From Globomyces pollinis-pini (taxonomy: Eukaryota; Chytridiomycota; Chytridiomycetes; Rhizophydiales; Globomycetaceae), in NCBI GenBank assembly GCA_025399215.1, contig MU621174.1, positions 1 to 62,383 on the forward strand: 62,383 nucleotides of DNA, given 5' to 3'. Shown here one piece after another: positions 9,889 to 21,526 of the stretch (the stretch's first letter is position 1; every line of letters starts with the position of its first letter). The notes under the pieces were generated by a model. That model did no database searches, was not told the DNA's origin, and worked only from the letters and a program-made list of their open reading frames with translations. The translations under genes and the position numbers were made by a program.

Positions 9889-12800
9889 ATGAAGCTGTTG
9901 CAAAGTGCTGCCATCTTGGTTGCAAATGTCCTGGCCGCTTCCAACTCTACCACAGCCGGTATTTTCTGACCATTGTGCTAACATTTCCATAGAATTCCCT
10001 CATACATCAATTCATGCCGCTTCTACCACTGCAATTGCTCATCATTCAACTGGTATTCCATCATCCGTTATCGCGACACATACCGTGTCCAAAAATGCTA
10101 CTGTAGTGCCTACTGCAACACAATCCACTACTACTGCTACAGCCACTGTTACTCCAACCTCAAACAATACTGTTCCTGAAAATTGTGATTTTTGCAGTTA
10201 CAAGGATGGAACTGAATTCCGTCTCGTCCGACCTGTGATTGACACTAAAACAAACACAAACATCACCCAATTAGATGATTTTGTTCGATACATGGGACCT
10301 TCGTGGAGAGGTCATCGTATCTGTTGCAAAGAAATTGAAATGAGTTTCAATATCACCAATTTTGCAGGTACTGTTTTCCCCAGTTTTAACTGTTAGGACA
10401 AAAACGACTTATGAAATTGGTACCAAGAACTACTATCCATCCTCTTTCAAGACGTAACTTTCAGAGACGTGATGTTAGTGTTCCTCAAAAGAAAGTATCA
10501 GCCAATGCTTTTATCAAAGAACGTCCTATATGTTTACCTTTGATCAGTTCCAATCCTGTTGCTAACCCGTATCACCCTTCCATTGCTGCTGCAGGATCTG
10601 AAGCTCGTAATGTTCTTGGATTTCCAGTCCCAGTCAAAGGGGATGCATTGGTCTGTACCCAACCTCCATGCAGTATCGCTGTAGCATTTACCGTCAGTTT
10701 CTCATCCACTCAATCGTACTCTGTGTCGGATGGAACTTCCATTATGCACTCTAATACTCTTGGACAAACAACCTCTGTAACGGATTCTTCCAGTGTATCT
10801 CAAAGTATCACCAAGGCTATGGAAGTATCGCATAGTATGGCTCGAACTACAGAAACTGGTGGGTCTCAGGAAGTCAGTGTTTCCGACACTTTGACCAAAA
10901 TGCATGAAGTGTCATCTTCTCAAACACACACTGAAGGCAGTGAAACAACCAATTCCGAAACCAACTCTTCTGAACAGTCGCTGTCTAAAACTGATGGAAC
11001 ATCAAGCTCATCTCAAAGTGGATGGGAGAATGGAAGTTCATCATCAAGATCCAGTCATGACGATTGGAATCAATCGAATGAAGCGGGAGGTTCTGCAACT
11101 GTTAGTGCCAATGGATTGTTTGTGTCTGGATCAGCTACTGTGGACTACCATCACACTTGGGGATCATCTGGTGGAACTGCCCGAGATGACACTACTACCA
11201 GTGGTCGTTCAGGCTCCAATACTAGTGAAAACAGTTCCAGTCAAACCTCCAACAGATCTACTTCTAAATCTCAAATGCGTCAACAAAGTCGAAGTAGTTC
11301 AGATGCATCTACTAGTGGTGTCAGTGATAGTATTTCAAATGCTTTTACTAAATCCAAAACCGACTCTTCACATTGGTCCAACTCTGCAACTGATACTGTT
11401 GGTAACAGTGTCACTGATACTTTTGGAAGCACCACTGAATACTCCAAGAGCAAGAGTTTATCTAGTGAACTATCCAAGACTGAACAACTAGCCAGAACTG
11501 TTGACAAAACCTCTTCTCAAACAACTGGTGAAGAAACAACTCTTCAAACAACAAAGACTTTCAATGCTAATGTTGCAGGGTCATATCAAGTTGTTTGTCT
11601 GTTTGAATTCCCATCTCGTCAAATTCCTTGGGCATGTATTGATGATAAAAATGTCCGATCAGTGATTTACACCGACTTTGCGTTAAAGTCAGTTGGACCA
11701 ATATCTTCAGATGAATGTCGACCTGCATTATTAACTACTGAACAAATTGACAATTATATGGTGATTGATGATCCTGGTTTCTCCAAAGCTGTTGATATTT
11801 CTGTTAGTGATATTGGAAACTCTATCCGTGACAGTCAACCTTACGTATTTGCCAACAAAGGTAGTTCCGCCATCAAGCCGGTTACTGTAGAAGCAACTAT
11901 TCTCAAAAGTTTAAATACTGATCCAGCGGGTGAATCCAACTATTTCTTGAAGATGAGTTACACTGGTAACATGTACATCACCAACAAGAAGGGTCAAGTA
12001 TTCTGGAAGACTGATACTGTGATCACTGGTGAATTCAATACCAATACTCGTTTGATTATCAATCAAGAAGGTCATATCCTTCTTCAAAAAGAAAATATGT
12101 TTATGAAGCAGCCTGTGCCAGCATTCCAACAAGTCACTTCTGACATTATTACTGGTGATGATGTTATTTCAAACTATACTACCATCTGGTCTAATGTGCC
12201 TAAAAATATGCGATTCACTATCGGATCTCGCCGAGCAGGGTACAGACTTGTTTTGGTAGAGAAGTTGATCAACTTCCAAAGTCAAGTGGATTTAGTACTT
12301 TATGATGGAGGTGGTTCCAAGGTGTGGTGTGCACGTAACATCATGTGTAAGAGTCCATTGGTCAACATTCTAAAACTCGATACTGCCGAATACAGTGGTT
12401 TCCGTTTCCCACTTGACTATGTCTGGCCAACAGATACTCGAACTGACTTGAAACAAACGATTTTTGATAAAAGCGATCCTCACAATTTCTTTGATACTAC
12501 AAAGTACACATTGGCAGCTGGTAACACTTTTGATTCTGAAGCTTCCCGTTGTGGACCGATCCTTCAAGCAAATCAATACATTCAATCCCCAAACAAGCGA
12601 TTCTCATTGATCTTGGAAGAGACTGGTAATTTGATTTTCAAGGATGGTATTCGTACCATGTGGGAAACCTACACTTCTAAATTAAGCTATTTGGTTGCAC
12701 CTGTATCTTTACATTTATCTATCGAAGGATTCATGTATATCAAGGACGCTCATAATGCTTTGATATATTCCACCTTTTCTGGCATCCCATTGGGTAAATC

Positions 12801-14850
12801 AATTCAATCCCAATTATCAATTACTGATGGTGGTGATTTGGTCATCAAGAATTCGACAAATACTATCTGGAATCAACTTGCTTTAACTGGAGCAAATAAC
12901 AAGTACACCTTGTTTGAAAAACGTCGTGTGTATTGTGATAGTCCATGTCATAAATGTCTTCCAAGATATCCACAACCTTTAGTCGCCTTAAACTCTGATG
13001 GATATGAATTTTCTCCTAAAGTGAGTGGTTATCTCAACAGCACCCAACTCTGCTCAAAATCAGGTCAGTTCTGTGTGTACACCAACACCAGTCGTATTGC
13101 ATTAAATGACAATGTCATATTCCCTGTTGTCAAGCCTGGCGAGACTGTTGATACTACCGAGAATGGTCGAACTTACTTGTTGGATTTATCTTATGATGGT
13201 AATTTACGATACTTTGATTTGAACAACAATAATACTCAAGTATGGAAATCAGATAGTAAAAAAGGATTCGGACCATTCACATCCTCTGTGTCTGATAGTG
13301 GGCTGTTTGGTGTATACGATTCTGACAATAAGTTGGTATGGTCATATCAATGGTATGATAAAAGTGTCGTCAATTGGAAGACGTCCGATAATGGTGATTG
13401 GGCAGCCAAATGTAACAGTATTGGAGATGATTTTCAAACTGTCAAGGCAAGCTCTCCGCAAGATTGTCAAACCCAATGTTTCAACACTGGTAACTGTAAT
13501 GCATGGGGATTGGAAGGAGACGTTTGTTATTTCAAGTATAAATTGAACGCTTCCAGGGATACTTTTAAACCTGCCGCCAAGACCGACTTTTGTGGGTTAG
13601 TCAAACCCAAGATCATATGGTTCACTTCACCAGAAGGAGATTGGGGAGATCATTGTGATTGGCCAGGAAATGATAACAGTATGGTATTTGCCAACAACGT
13701 AAAAGACTGCCAGGCGAAATGTAATGGTGATGGACTCTGTAATTCTTGGGCTTTCTTTGGAAATAACTGTTACTTGAAGAACAAACCAGAACCTACACGG
13801 GCCAAGTTTGAAGCAAGAACTGGTATTATCTCTTGTGGAATAGCCAAATCAAAGATTCTTTGGCATGGGTCTGCTGAAGGTGACTGGGGTGAATATTGTG
13901 ATTGGCCAGGTGATGATTACAAGAATGTGCCAGGTAATGATCCTGTTGCTTGCCAGTCTGTATGTTTTGGGGATGGAAACTGTAACGCTTGGGCAATAAC
14001 AGCGGGTACTTGCTACTTGAAAATTAAACCTCAACCAACACGCGCTGGTTTCCAGGTACGAAGCAGTCTACAATATTGTGGAATGGTCAAGAGCAAACCA
14101 CTAGCACTACCATACTATTCCATCAGAAGTATCCAAAACAAGAACTATTGTATTGATTATGCTGCTAGAAACCTTGCTGTGACAGTCTATGACTGTAATG
14201 ACTCTAGTCCGCAGAAATGGGCATTCAAAAGCAATGATAAGATCGAATCCTTATTTGATGGTACGGGAATTTCTTATAGGGATAATTCAAATCCACTGGA
14301 AGTTACTTCAGAAAAAGCTTACTATAAACTTCAATATAGCAATTCCCGACTTATTCAAATGTCGGCCAATCAATGTATTGGTGTACCAAAGGGTGAATAC
14401 AGCAATTATGCTAAACTGATCTACGAGACTTGTAACGGTGGTGACAACCAAAAATGGGAGTTGGTTGGTCCAACATTCACGAGTTACTATATGCAAGTCA
14501 GAAATCAAAAGAATAATGTATTCTGTATGAACCTTGATGAAGGGCGTAACATTCTCACCATCTCCTCATGTAACACGGTCGACACTCAACGATGGAATTT
14601 CTACGGTTCTAATAACTCTGTTTATTCAGTCAAGGGTAAATCTTTAACTTATGCCGCTGTCGATGGCAAGTATATGCTTATTGGGGGTGGTGCTTATCTA
14701 TCAGTTCGACTAATTGGCGGCAAAATCCAAACTTTGGATGGCTATTGGTGCGTCACAGTACCAGGTGGTAACTTTGTTGAAGGACAACAGTTGGCAATTG
14801 AAGTTTGTAATGGGGATGAGCACCAAAACTGGACAGTTGCCAATATTTGA
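9889..14850 (+). CDS. secreted giant multi-lectin protein (Ser/Thr-rich, B-lectin, PAN x3, ricin-B)
   Basis: Three exons (introns 9959-9992 and 10368-10396) give 1632 residues. The start at 9889 gives a signal peptide (MKLLQSAAILVANVLA). Order of parts: Ser/Thr-rich linker to about residue 85; a Cys-containing head (CDFC, ICCKE); a Ser/Thr/Gln-rich low-complexity region at about 240-520; beta-rich segments with bulb-lectin-like pieces (FLKMSYTGNMYITNKKGQVFW; later LDLSYDGNLRYFDLNNNNTQVW); three PAN/Apple-like repeats of about 74 residues (GDWAAKC, GDWGDHCDWPG, GDWGEYCDWPG, each with C..QC, CNAW or CNSW and CY.K); and a ricin-type beta trefoil (CNDSSPQKWAF, CNGGDNQKWEL, CNGDEHQNWTV). There is no membrane anchor at the C-terminus, so it is probably a secreted or wall-bound adhesin. 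Sugar ligands are unknown. Confidence 0.9.
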
Positions 14851-15256
14851 ATTGAAATAAAATGGCGTTCATTTAAAATTTAATCTTTGGTCAGACTATT
14901 AAGGTCCAATTAAGGTTGTAAAAGTAGAGACATTGGATTGATGTCATGCAACCAAACTAAATACATGATATCGTTATCAAACTTATAATAACTGAATAGT
15001 ATCTCCAAATCTATGATATTTCGTAGTTCGCTCCAGTTCTTTGGATTTTGCAAACTTAACGTTCGAGTTTGTAAAAACTCTTGCCTGTTTTACTCATCCA
15101 TTCTCGAATTACTCCACTGTTCACTGAAAATATGGTAGAAGATTAACGTGTCATTTGAACAATAATAAACTAGTTTGAACAATGAACTTCATTCTTTTCA
15201 TACTATATAAACAAACATGTTGTTCACTTTGAATTCATTGAATATTTTCTTTTCTG
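14851..15256. promoter_or_regulatory. intergenic with TATA box of small gene
   Basis: Holds the 3' flank of the lectin gene (AATAAA near 14855) and, at about 15204-15212, a TATATAAAC element roughly 50 bases before the ATG at 15257. Nothing else is seen. Confidence 0.4.
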
Positions 15257-15561
15257 ATGTCTTTCTTACTAGATGGATTACCAAAACACAATTCAAAACC
15301 ATCCAAAATCATGGAATTAATAGAAAAAGGACCGATATCTTACTATGCTCAATGTCCTAATAGTAACCCGGAGAGTAAATGATTTATTGACTCACTCTAG
15401 AAATTAGATATAAAAAAGATTCCCCATTATTTCGACAATTAAAACAACAACCAGCAGTAATTTTATAATATATTAATGTATAGATTAATGTCAACTTTAA
15501 ACTTTCAAAGAAACGTAAATCGGATGGGTCCACTACTGAACCAACCAACAAACGAAGATGA
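15257..15561 (+). CDS. small basic, probably nuclear protein (83 aa, two tiny introns)
   Basis: Three exons separated by introns of 26 nt (15375-15400) and 27 nt (15457-15483) give an 83-residue protein too short and too split to appear as one open frame. It contains ELIEKGPISYYAQCPN, an aromatic and basic middle (RYKKDSPLFRQLKQQPA) and a nuclear-localisation-like tail (KLSKKRKSDGSTTEPTNKRR). The family is not recognised; the LIEKGPI segment followed by a basic tail is faintly like Mediator subunit Med19, but the match is too weak to name it. Both introns have standard ends and keep phase, and a TATA element sits upstream. Confidence 0.5.
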
Positions 15562-15757
15562 TTTTAAATCCAATGAATGGAAATGTAACAATAAATGCAA
15601 TTAAATATAAAACTAATGGTATCCAAGTTTTTAAAAGTCCATGATTATTTTTGAGTCATTTTGATTCTATTTTCATGTCCATTGTTCTAGAAGGTTCGTA
15701 AAACTTTGAAGGCTTTTAAAACCCAAAATTCTTTACTAATTCAAAACCTTATTCGGA

Positions 15758-16324
15758 ATGAGTAGCATTGGTCAAAAACGATATCAGGATCAATTGGATT
15801 TTAATGATCCTCACAAATCGAAACGAATTAGAACTTATTCAGGTCTTTCTCCTAAACGTCCAAGAATGGATAATCAATTAAATAATTTTACTCAAACTAT
15901 CGACAAATCTTGGAATAATATGGAGTATTCTAATGACTATACCAATAATCAATATCAATCCAATTCCATTCCAAATAATCATTGTACAACTGATACCTAT
16001 ATGGATGATCATCCTGTAAAGAGAGTATGTCAATCTCTCACTTTATATACCAATCCTACTCAACCAGAACCTAACGTTACTACAGTTTTGCCAATTCTTA
16101 ATCAATATTCATACGAAGATACTGATATGGCAGTTGATTCTTTTGAACCTAAACAATCTGTGTTGAATGAAGATAATGAAACTCCAATTATGAATGTCGA
16201 TACCAATTTACTACTACATTTTAATGGGCAATTACCCTCAGATCCTTACTTTCCTTTACTCAAGCCAGTCCAAATGCATCATAATCAAAACTCTATGGAA
16301 TTGGTTTTGTGGAAGAAACCATAG
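15758..16324 (+). CDS. hypothetical Asn/Gln-rich protein with basic patches
   Basis: Single-exon protein of 188 residues, family not recognised. It has two short basic patches near the N-terminus (HKSKRIR and SPKRPRM) that could act as nuclear localisation signals, then a disordered Asn/Gln/Thr/Pro-rich body, and ends with a short hydrophobic motif, MELVLWKKP. It is convergent with the RPAC2 gene, whose stop lies 150 bases away. Confidence 0.5.
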   Translation: MSSIGQKRYQDQLDFNDPHKSKRIRTYSGLSPKRPRMDNQLNNFTQTIDKSWNNMEYSNDYTNNQYQSNSIPNNHCTTDTYMDDHPVKRVCQSLTLYTNPTQPEPNVTTVLPILNQYSYEDTDMAVDSFEPKQSVLNEDNETPIMNVDTNLLLHFNGQLPSDPYFPLLKPVQMHHNQNSMELVLWKKP

Positions 16325-16475
16325 ATTTAGTTCCTTCTATTGAATATTTGAATATAGTTCTTAAAATTTGAAATTATGATTGTTAGGCAGTTGATTATTC
16401 AAGAGAAATTTAGGTTCAAGGAATCCAGACCAAAGAAATTATATTGAAATACCCATATTTGACTTGCTAAAATTC

Positions 16476-16939
16476 CTATTCCATTTCAACATCACCATTA
16501 GCATCCAACCCACTTTCTTCCACTTTTTGATGGAAAGTTGTCTTTACATGTTCACATAAATCACATAAATCATCCAATCCTTTATGTAATGCATCCACAG
16601 CCGATATCGTACCGTCTGTTTGTATTCTAAAATTCACCATATATTCAGAAGGATGTGGTAATGAATATCCACAAAATGTTACTGCTGGACTAATATTTAA
16701 TCAACTTTTAATATACTTTTTCATCACAATATATCGTAATGCATTTCCTAAAGTATGATCTTCTTCTGAAATACAAAAAGTTGCAACACCTGGATCAGCA
16801 TCATTTGATGCAATCTACAAGTATTAAAATTTCGTAACATTACGATTCTTATTTTAGGACCGGCAGCCTTTGGAACACCGTTGTTGATATAAGTTTCCAG
16901 GCCATTCTCGCCTGTCACTGCTGGTTCTACCATTGCCAT
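16476..16939 (-). CDS. RPC19: RNA polymerases I and III subunit AC19 (RPAC2)
   Basis: Small alpha-like subunit shared by RNA polymerases I and III, partner of AC40. Three exons (introns 16814-16842 and 16690-16716) give 135 residues, the expected size. Diagnostic segments are FCISEEDHTLGNALRYIVMK and NPAVTFCGYSLPHPSEYMVNFRIQT, followed by a helical tail. The Met at 16939 is preceded on this strand by a poly-A-like run, so longer starts are unlikely. Confidence 0.96.
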
Positions 16940-17232
16940 TTTGAAGAGTTTAAAAAAAAAACAAAAAAAAATCAATTTGAAATTTTGACTTGACAATTAG
17001 AATACCAAATCCATTTGATTCCAAGATGCCATTTGGCTGCATAGGTTCCCAATCCTAATAAGGACTTGAACGCGTAAGATTGTATATAATTCAGAACCCG
17101 AATCACGATCACATATAAAGTACCTAATACACAGTTTTATTGAAATAATATAGAGGTTTATTGTTTAATTATATTTTTCCCGTTTATATTTGTTGATATA
17201 ATTCCACATTAATATTAACACTATAAATTAGA

Positions 17233-18211
17233 TTAGAATGGGATACTTGAAAGAGCAATTAATGCCATATTAAAAAAGAATCCCAATGTATCTGCGATAC
17301 AACCAACCAATGGTGTCCCAGGCTAAAATATTCAGATATTATAGTTTAAATTACCAAATTATTTCGTAATTGAGGTAATGCAAATAGTAAGGATCCAATA
17401 AATCCAATCGTAGGTGGTTCAACTTTACGATCACGAAACCAAAGGGTGACTGACAGTGTCAATGCTGTAATGGATAATGCCCACATTATCAAAATAATTG
17501 CAACAGAAAATATTTTGGAATTGGTAGATCTTCTGAAAATTAAACTAAACACTATAATGGTGTTGTCTGGTAGTAGACTGGTGACTTCATCAACATGCGC
17601 GAACCTTGAATTAATATTCATAGTTTTACCATCCATCTACAGTTCCAGAGAATCCAAGTGCAACTGGTATCAACTGTCCACTAGTCAAGGTTAACTATCG
17701 CAAAATGTTACTCTTTCAGATTTACAGATGATACAATAACAGTGACATTGTACTGATCGTAAGGATAAAAATTTGGACTGGCATCTGGAGTTGAAAAAGA
17801 CCCTTCTAATTTTGGTTGGACATCATTTGTAGTAAAGTTTACTATATAGTTCCCAGCTTTCACATCATAATCAGTATTTGGTGGTAAATTCACAGGAGTC
17901 ATCAAAAAATAAATCTAGGAAATTCAACTTGGTTTGGTCTTACCTGGGACATTGCTTGTTTCTGGTCAAACGAACTAGCACTTGCACGAATAACCAAACC
18001 TTTAAAATCAGAAGGTAGATTGTCAACATCTATGTTGGACACAGTTTTGACAGCCTTATCAATTAGAAATTCATTGAAATACCTTTTCTTCTGCCCTATA
18101 AATATTGTAGAAACTAGAGAGTGGCATTCCAATGGCCACCAATAAAATGAGGGCAGTGACCCAATAACTCTTGTATCGTTCTGGACCTGTAAACCATTTC
18201 CCAATCATCAT
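17233..18211 (-). CDS. DUF4436 family integral membrane protein (copy 1)
   Basis: Multi-exon gene with introns of 25-33 nt. It opens MMIGKWFTGPERYKSYW followed by a membrane segment (VTALILLVAIGMPLSSFY). A luminal or extracellular beta domain follows, with NFYPYDQYNVTVIV and QLIPVALGFSGTVDGW. Then come three C-terminal membrane segments, including VAIILIMWALSITALTLSV, the motif WFRDRKVEPPTIGFIGSLLF, ALPQLRNNLPGTP and TLGFFFNMALIAL. This order matches DUF4436, a fungal and bacterial membrane family of unknown function. It is transcribed head-to-head with a paralogue starting at 18525. Confidence 0.82.
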
Positions 18212-18524
18212 TTACAATATTAATAATTAGAAAATTTGGTAATTGATGACTTACCAATGATGTGGTGGCGAGGGTGGGCACTTGAAATCTCCCCTAACTT
18301 TACAACACCCTAAGTTGGGTCTGATGAATTTAACCATGAACCAAGTTAGCATCCATGTATTTGAATGAGACTTTGATAGATTTGGCCATTTGGACGATTA
18401 TTGTGTATTTCTACACCTAAATTCGTGTAATCCAAGGTCAAAAGTGTACAGCATCACAGATGTGGCTGGTTCCTCCATAAAGCTTTTAACGTTACAATTG
18501 TTTTGAAAGGATTTCATTATTGAA
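18212..18524. promoter_or_regulatory. shared promoter region of the DUF4436 pair
   Basis: 313 bases between the two divergent DUF4436 starts. No coding exon is seen. It should carry both promoters; no clear TATA element is visible. Confidence 0.45.
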
Positions 18525-19631
18525 ATGTTAAAATTATCAACAAGAAGAATCGTAGTCATAGTGAGTTCTGTGTTGTTGGTCCTGATGGTCATTCTCACGT
18601 CTTATGTAAACTACAAGGTATTCAACTAGCTCTAATGGTAGGGTGTCAAAGAAAAGACAAATTCATCATTGACTTCTTCAAGGTTCAATATCGACAAGTC
18701 TCCAGAGACGTTCAAAGGGGAACCTGGAGTCATTGTGTTTGCTTCAGCAACAAATTTCAATACCCAATCCATGAAATTAGATTTAAATCTGGGTTATTTT
18801 TTGGATTCCGATGCATTCCCAAATGTGACTAGTTTTAGTTCAAAAGTGGGTAGTAAGGTCACTACATACTCTATTCGGGATATAGTACCACAATCAGATG
18901 CATCCTTCACAATCACCAATGGTACTATCATATTTGCTTAATTCATATCTTTAGCTCATCCAAACAATTATCCTTTTGATTCTTATACCACTAATGTCAC
19001 TATATCTGCAATGGATTCTACAACGTATCATTGTGTTATTGACTCCTAGTAAAAAGCCATTACATATTGCTTTTGGATTTTTTGGTGGTTTAACGTATCA
19101 TTTGCTCTTTTTAACAATTAGCGGATGGGGTATTGCCTTGGAAGTGTTTGATATTGGAGACAATATTTTGATGACTATCCAATTGACCCGAAGTAACACC
19201 ACCATCTTATTTTCTCTTTTTATCATGTTGATCATGTATTGGAACCATTTTGTTGATGATTAGGTGGGCTTTATCCATTACCGTGGTTAGTTTGGCATTT
19301 TCGGTCTGGTTTAGAGATCGTACAGTCGAACCACCTACAATTGTATTTTTCTATTTCTTTTTTAATATCAGGCTTTTACTGGTGCATTACTGTTTGCATT
19401 ACCAGCAATTAGAAATATCCAGGTAAATCCCATCTTTCGGTTAACTTGTAGCCTGGAGGTAATTGAATCTATTGATTGAAACATTAGCACCCCAAATCGG
19501 CTGTATTGCGGACACGTCGTCTTTCTTTTGGTGTATGATGCTGGTTGCTCTATCAAGTAATCAAATAATTTCTAATTTCAGTGTTGATGAACATGTGGAA
19601 CTATATTCAGAAACATCCAAGAGGATCTTAA
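18525..19631 (+). CDS. DUF4436 family integral membrane protein (copy 2), ten exons
   Basis: Nine introns of 24-34 nt break this gene into ten exons, one only 7 nt long (19452-19458). The joined protein starts MLKLSTRRIVVIVSSVLLVL (membrane anchor), continues with a beta domain (NNYPFDSYTTNVTISAMDS, KKPLHIAFGFFGGLTGWGIA), then three membrane segments containing IMWALSITVVSLAFSVWF, RDRTVEPPTI, ALPAIRNIQPGAPQIGC and SSFFWCMMLVALSMLMNMW. The match to copy 1 runs end to end and supports each junction. Function is unknown. Several introns here are missing from copy 1, for example after PPTI, so intron content changed after duplication. Confidence 0.8.
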
Positions 19632-20039
19632 CTTTATAGATATTAAAACATTTATTTAATACTATGTAAACTTTAAGAGTTCAAGTAAAATTGTAAAGTG
19701 TTTTGTGATCAACTAAAATTGTAAACTGCTTTGTGGCATATAAGATTGAATTGAGTAACATTTTAAACTAACTGAATTGTGAATTGCGTTTAAGGACTAT
19801 TTTAACGTTGAGCTTAATATTTAGTATTGGCAATTTTAAGATAAAGCGTGTTAAATGGCGAACCAGGTGAGAAACCTAAACAATTTGGTTAGATATCCAA
19901 CCAAATTTCCCCCAAAATTCGCATAATGAAGCTCTCCAATTCTCCCATTTATTGAATGTTGGCGTACTGATGACAGCTGATTGATGAGTCACCAAACCCT
20001 AATATTTAATGTAAAATTTTGACATAACATTCTTACCAA
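19632..20039. other. intergenic, nothing recognised
   Basis: About 400 AT-rich bases between the DUF4436 copy 2 stop and the next plus-strand start. It contains a loose direct repeat (GTAAAGTGTTTTGTG / GTAAACTGCTTTGTG near 19694-19735). No gene is visible. Confidence 0.4.
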
Positions 20040-20454
20040 ATGCATTTCAAACTAGTACCAGAAACTAAATCTTTGTTGATTGAATTATCAACAATGAACA
20101 AACTTGCAACCGTACGACTAACAGATGTTACTATTCCACTATCTGATATTGAAAGTATCATTGCTGCTCCTCCACAAGCTCAAGTACTCTTCAAAGGATT
20201 AAGAGTTGGGACTGAATTACCAGGTGTCATTACTGCAGGTTTATAGTTTGATTCAACTGATCTGATTAGGTACATTTTATCATTACAAGGATAAAAAGGA
20301 CTTTTATTTCATTAGTTCTGGTGAACGATCTATTGGGTTTAAATTAAAACCTACGGCTGAGTTTGGTAATGTGATACTTGATGTTGGAACAGAGGAAACT
20401 CCTGAAGTTGCAAAGGAACGTTTACAACGCGAAATTGCTGAAATTTTACAATAA
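20040..20454 (+). CDS. hypothetical 127-residue beta-rich protein
   Basis: Two exons (20040-20238 and 20270-20454) around a 31-nt intron give 127 residues. The body alternates short hydrophobic strands (KSLLIELSTMNKLATVRL, AQVLFKGLRVG, FYFISSGERSIGFKL) and ends in a charged helix (PEVAKERLQREIAEILQ), a layout like a small PH-like or other beta fold capped by one helix. No family is recognised, and there is no signal peptide or membrane segment. An additional upstream exon is possible. Confidence 0.55.
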
Positions 20455-20643
20455 AACTGTTTTAACTGTTTTCAATTTAATATGAAGAGCTGGTTGGTAA
20501 TCTAATCATCAAGTTCATGTCATTTGTTGGAAAGTAATTAGATCTATGGATACTAATTATTAACTTAAATGGAATTAAAAAGAGAAGTTAATGCAATCAA
20601 TTGTTTATTCAATACTTGATCGTGATCAATATCATAATTGGTA

Positions 20644-21321
20644 TCAATTATGATACTTGATATTGAAATTAACCATTTTAAGTTGTTCATGAAGGGCAAG
20701 TTTTGTCAAACAATAATCCAAATTCGAAGAGATCACAGCATCTTCTTGATCCGAAAGAGGTTTATCTGTAAACAGACCAATGAAGCGAGACATCATTCGG
20801 TTTAACTGAGTATCATAAATAGATATGAGCGCGTATTGAATATCTTGACCAGCAGGAGTTAACAATTTATCTAAATTCGCACCTCGATCGATTGAATTGA
20901 AATGGTTAATTTGAAAATCTAAATATTTGAAATGAATTGAATTTGGAATGTTTTGGACTTGAATGACAACATAATCAGAAGTCGTTAAAGCCAATTTTTG
21001 ATGGACTCGAGATAACAATACCAAGATAGTTGGATCCTCTATCAACCAATTGGTAATTTTCTTGTCCATGTATGGAAACATGAGATTTTGTTGAATCATT
21101 TGAGTACAAAATGTCTCATGGTGTCTCCAGTCCAAAGCTTGACATTCAGATGAACAATAGTAGACGGTCCAACATCCAGAACAGATTCCCAGAAGTTTAT
21201 CAGAGGTAGATGAGGTACATGATTGACAGAATAATCGTTGGATTAGACTCATTGAAAATATTTCGGTAAGATTTTGATGACACCAAGGAGACATTTTTTT
21301 AGCAATTACAATGATAGCCAA
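20644..21321 (-). CDS. MYND-type zinc finger protein
   Basis: Single open frame; the MYND finger is complete near the N-terminus: CQSC, then CSGC, YYCSSECQALDW, and a final H...C (HHETFC), the C-C-C-C-C-C-H-C pattern that binds two zincs and Pro-rich peptides. The rest (about 150 residues) is helical and unrecognised. The open frame starts at 21321, but the Met 23 residues later (near 21252, MSLIQRLFCQSC) is as likely a start. Confidence 0.8.
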   Translation of the reverse strand: MAIIVIAKKMSPWCHQNLTEIFSMSLIQRLFCQSCTSSTSDKLLGICSGCWTVYYCSSECQALDWRHHETFCTQMIQQNLMFPYMDKKITNWLIEDPTILVLLSRVHQKLALTTSDYVVIQVQNIPNSIHFKYLDFQINHFNSIDRGANLDKLLTPAGQDIQYALISIYDTQLNRMMSRFIGLFTDKPLSDQEDAVISSNLDYCLTKLALHEQLKMVNFNIKYHN

Positions 21322-21526
21322 TCAATACATGACTGTAATTAAGAAGTTTAAGGTAAGATTTATAGTAGCTGTAATTAAGAAATTCAAACTAATAACAACA
21401 AATACCCTAAATTATGGTAAGATTCTACAGTAGTAAGAATGTCATTGCTTTCAATCTTGTCCATACGTTGGGATCTATTGGAAATGTTGAAGAATTTTAA
21501 ACTAATTTTTTACTTGATAAACAAAC

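Noticed and set aside
10904..11491. 195-codon frame in another phase inside the lectin gene
   Set aside because: Out-of-frame shadow of the Ser/Thr-rich region; no motif and inside a long conserved frame.
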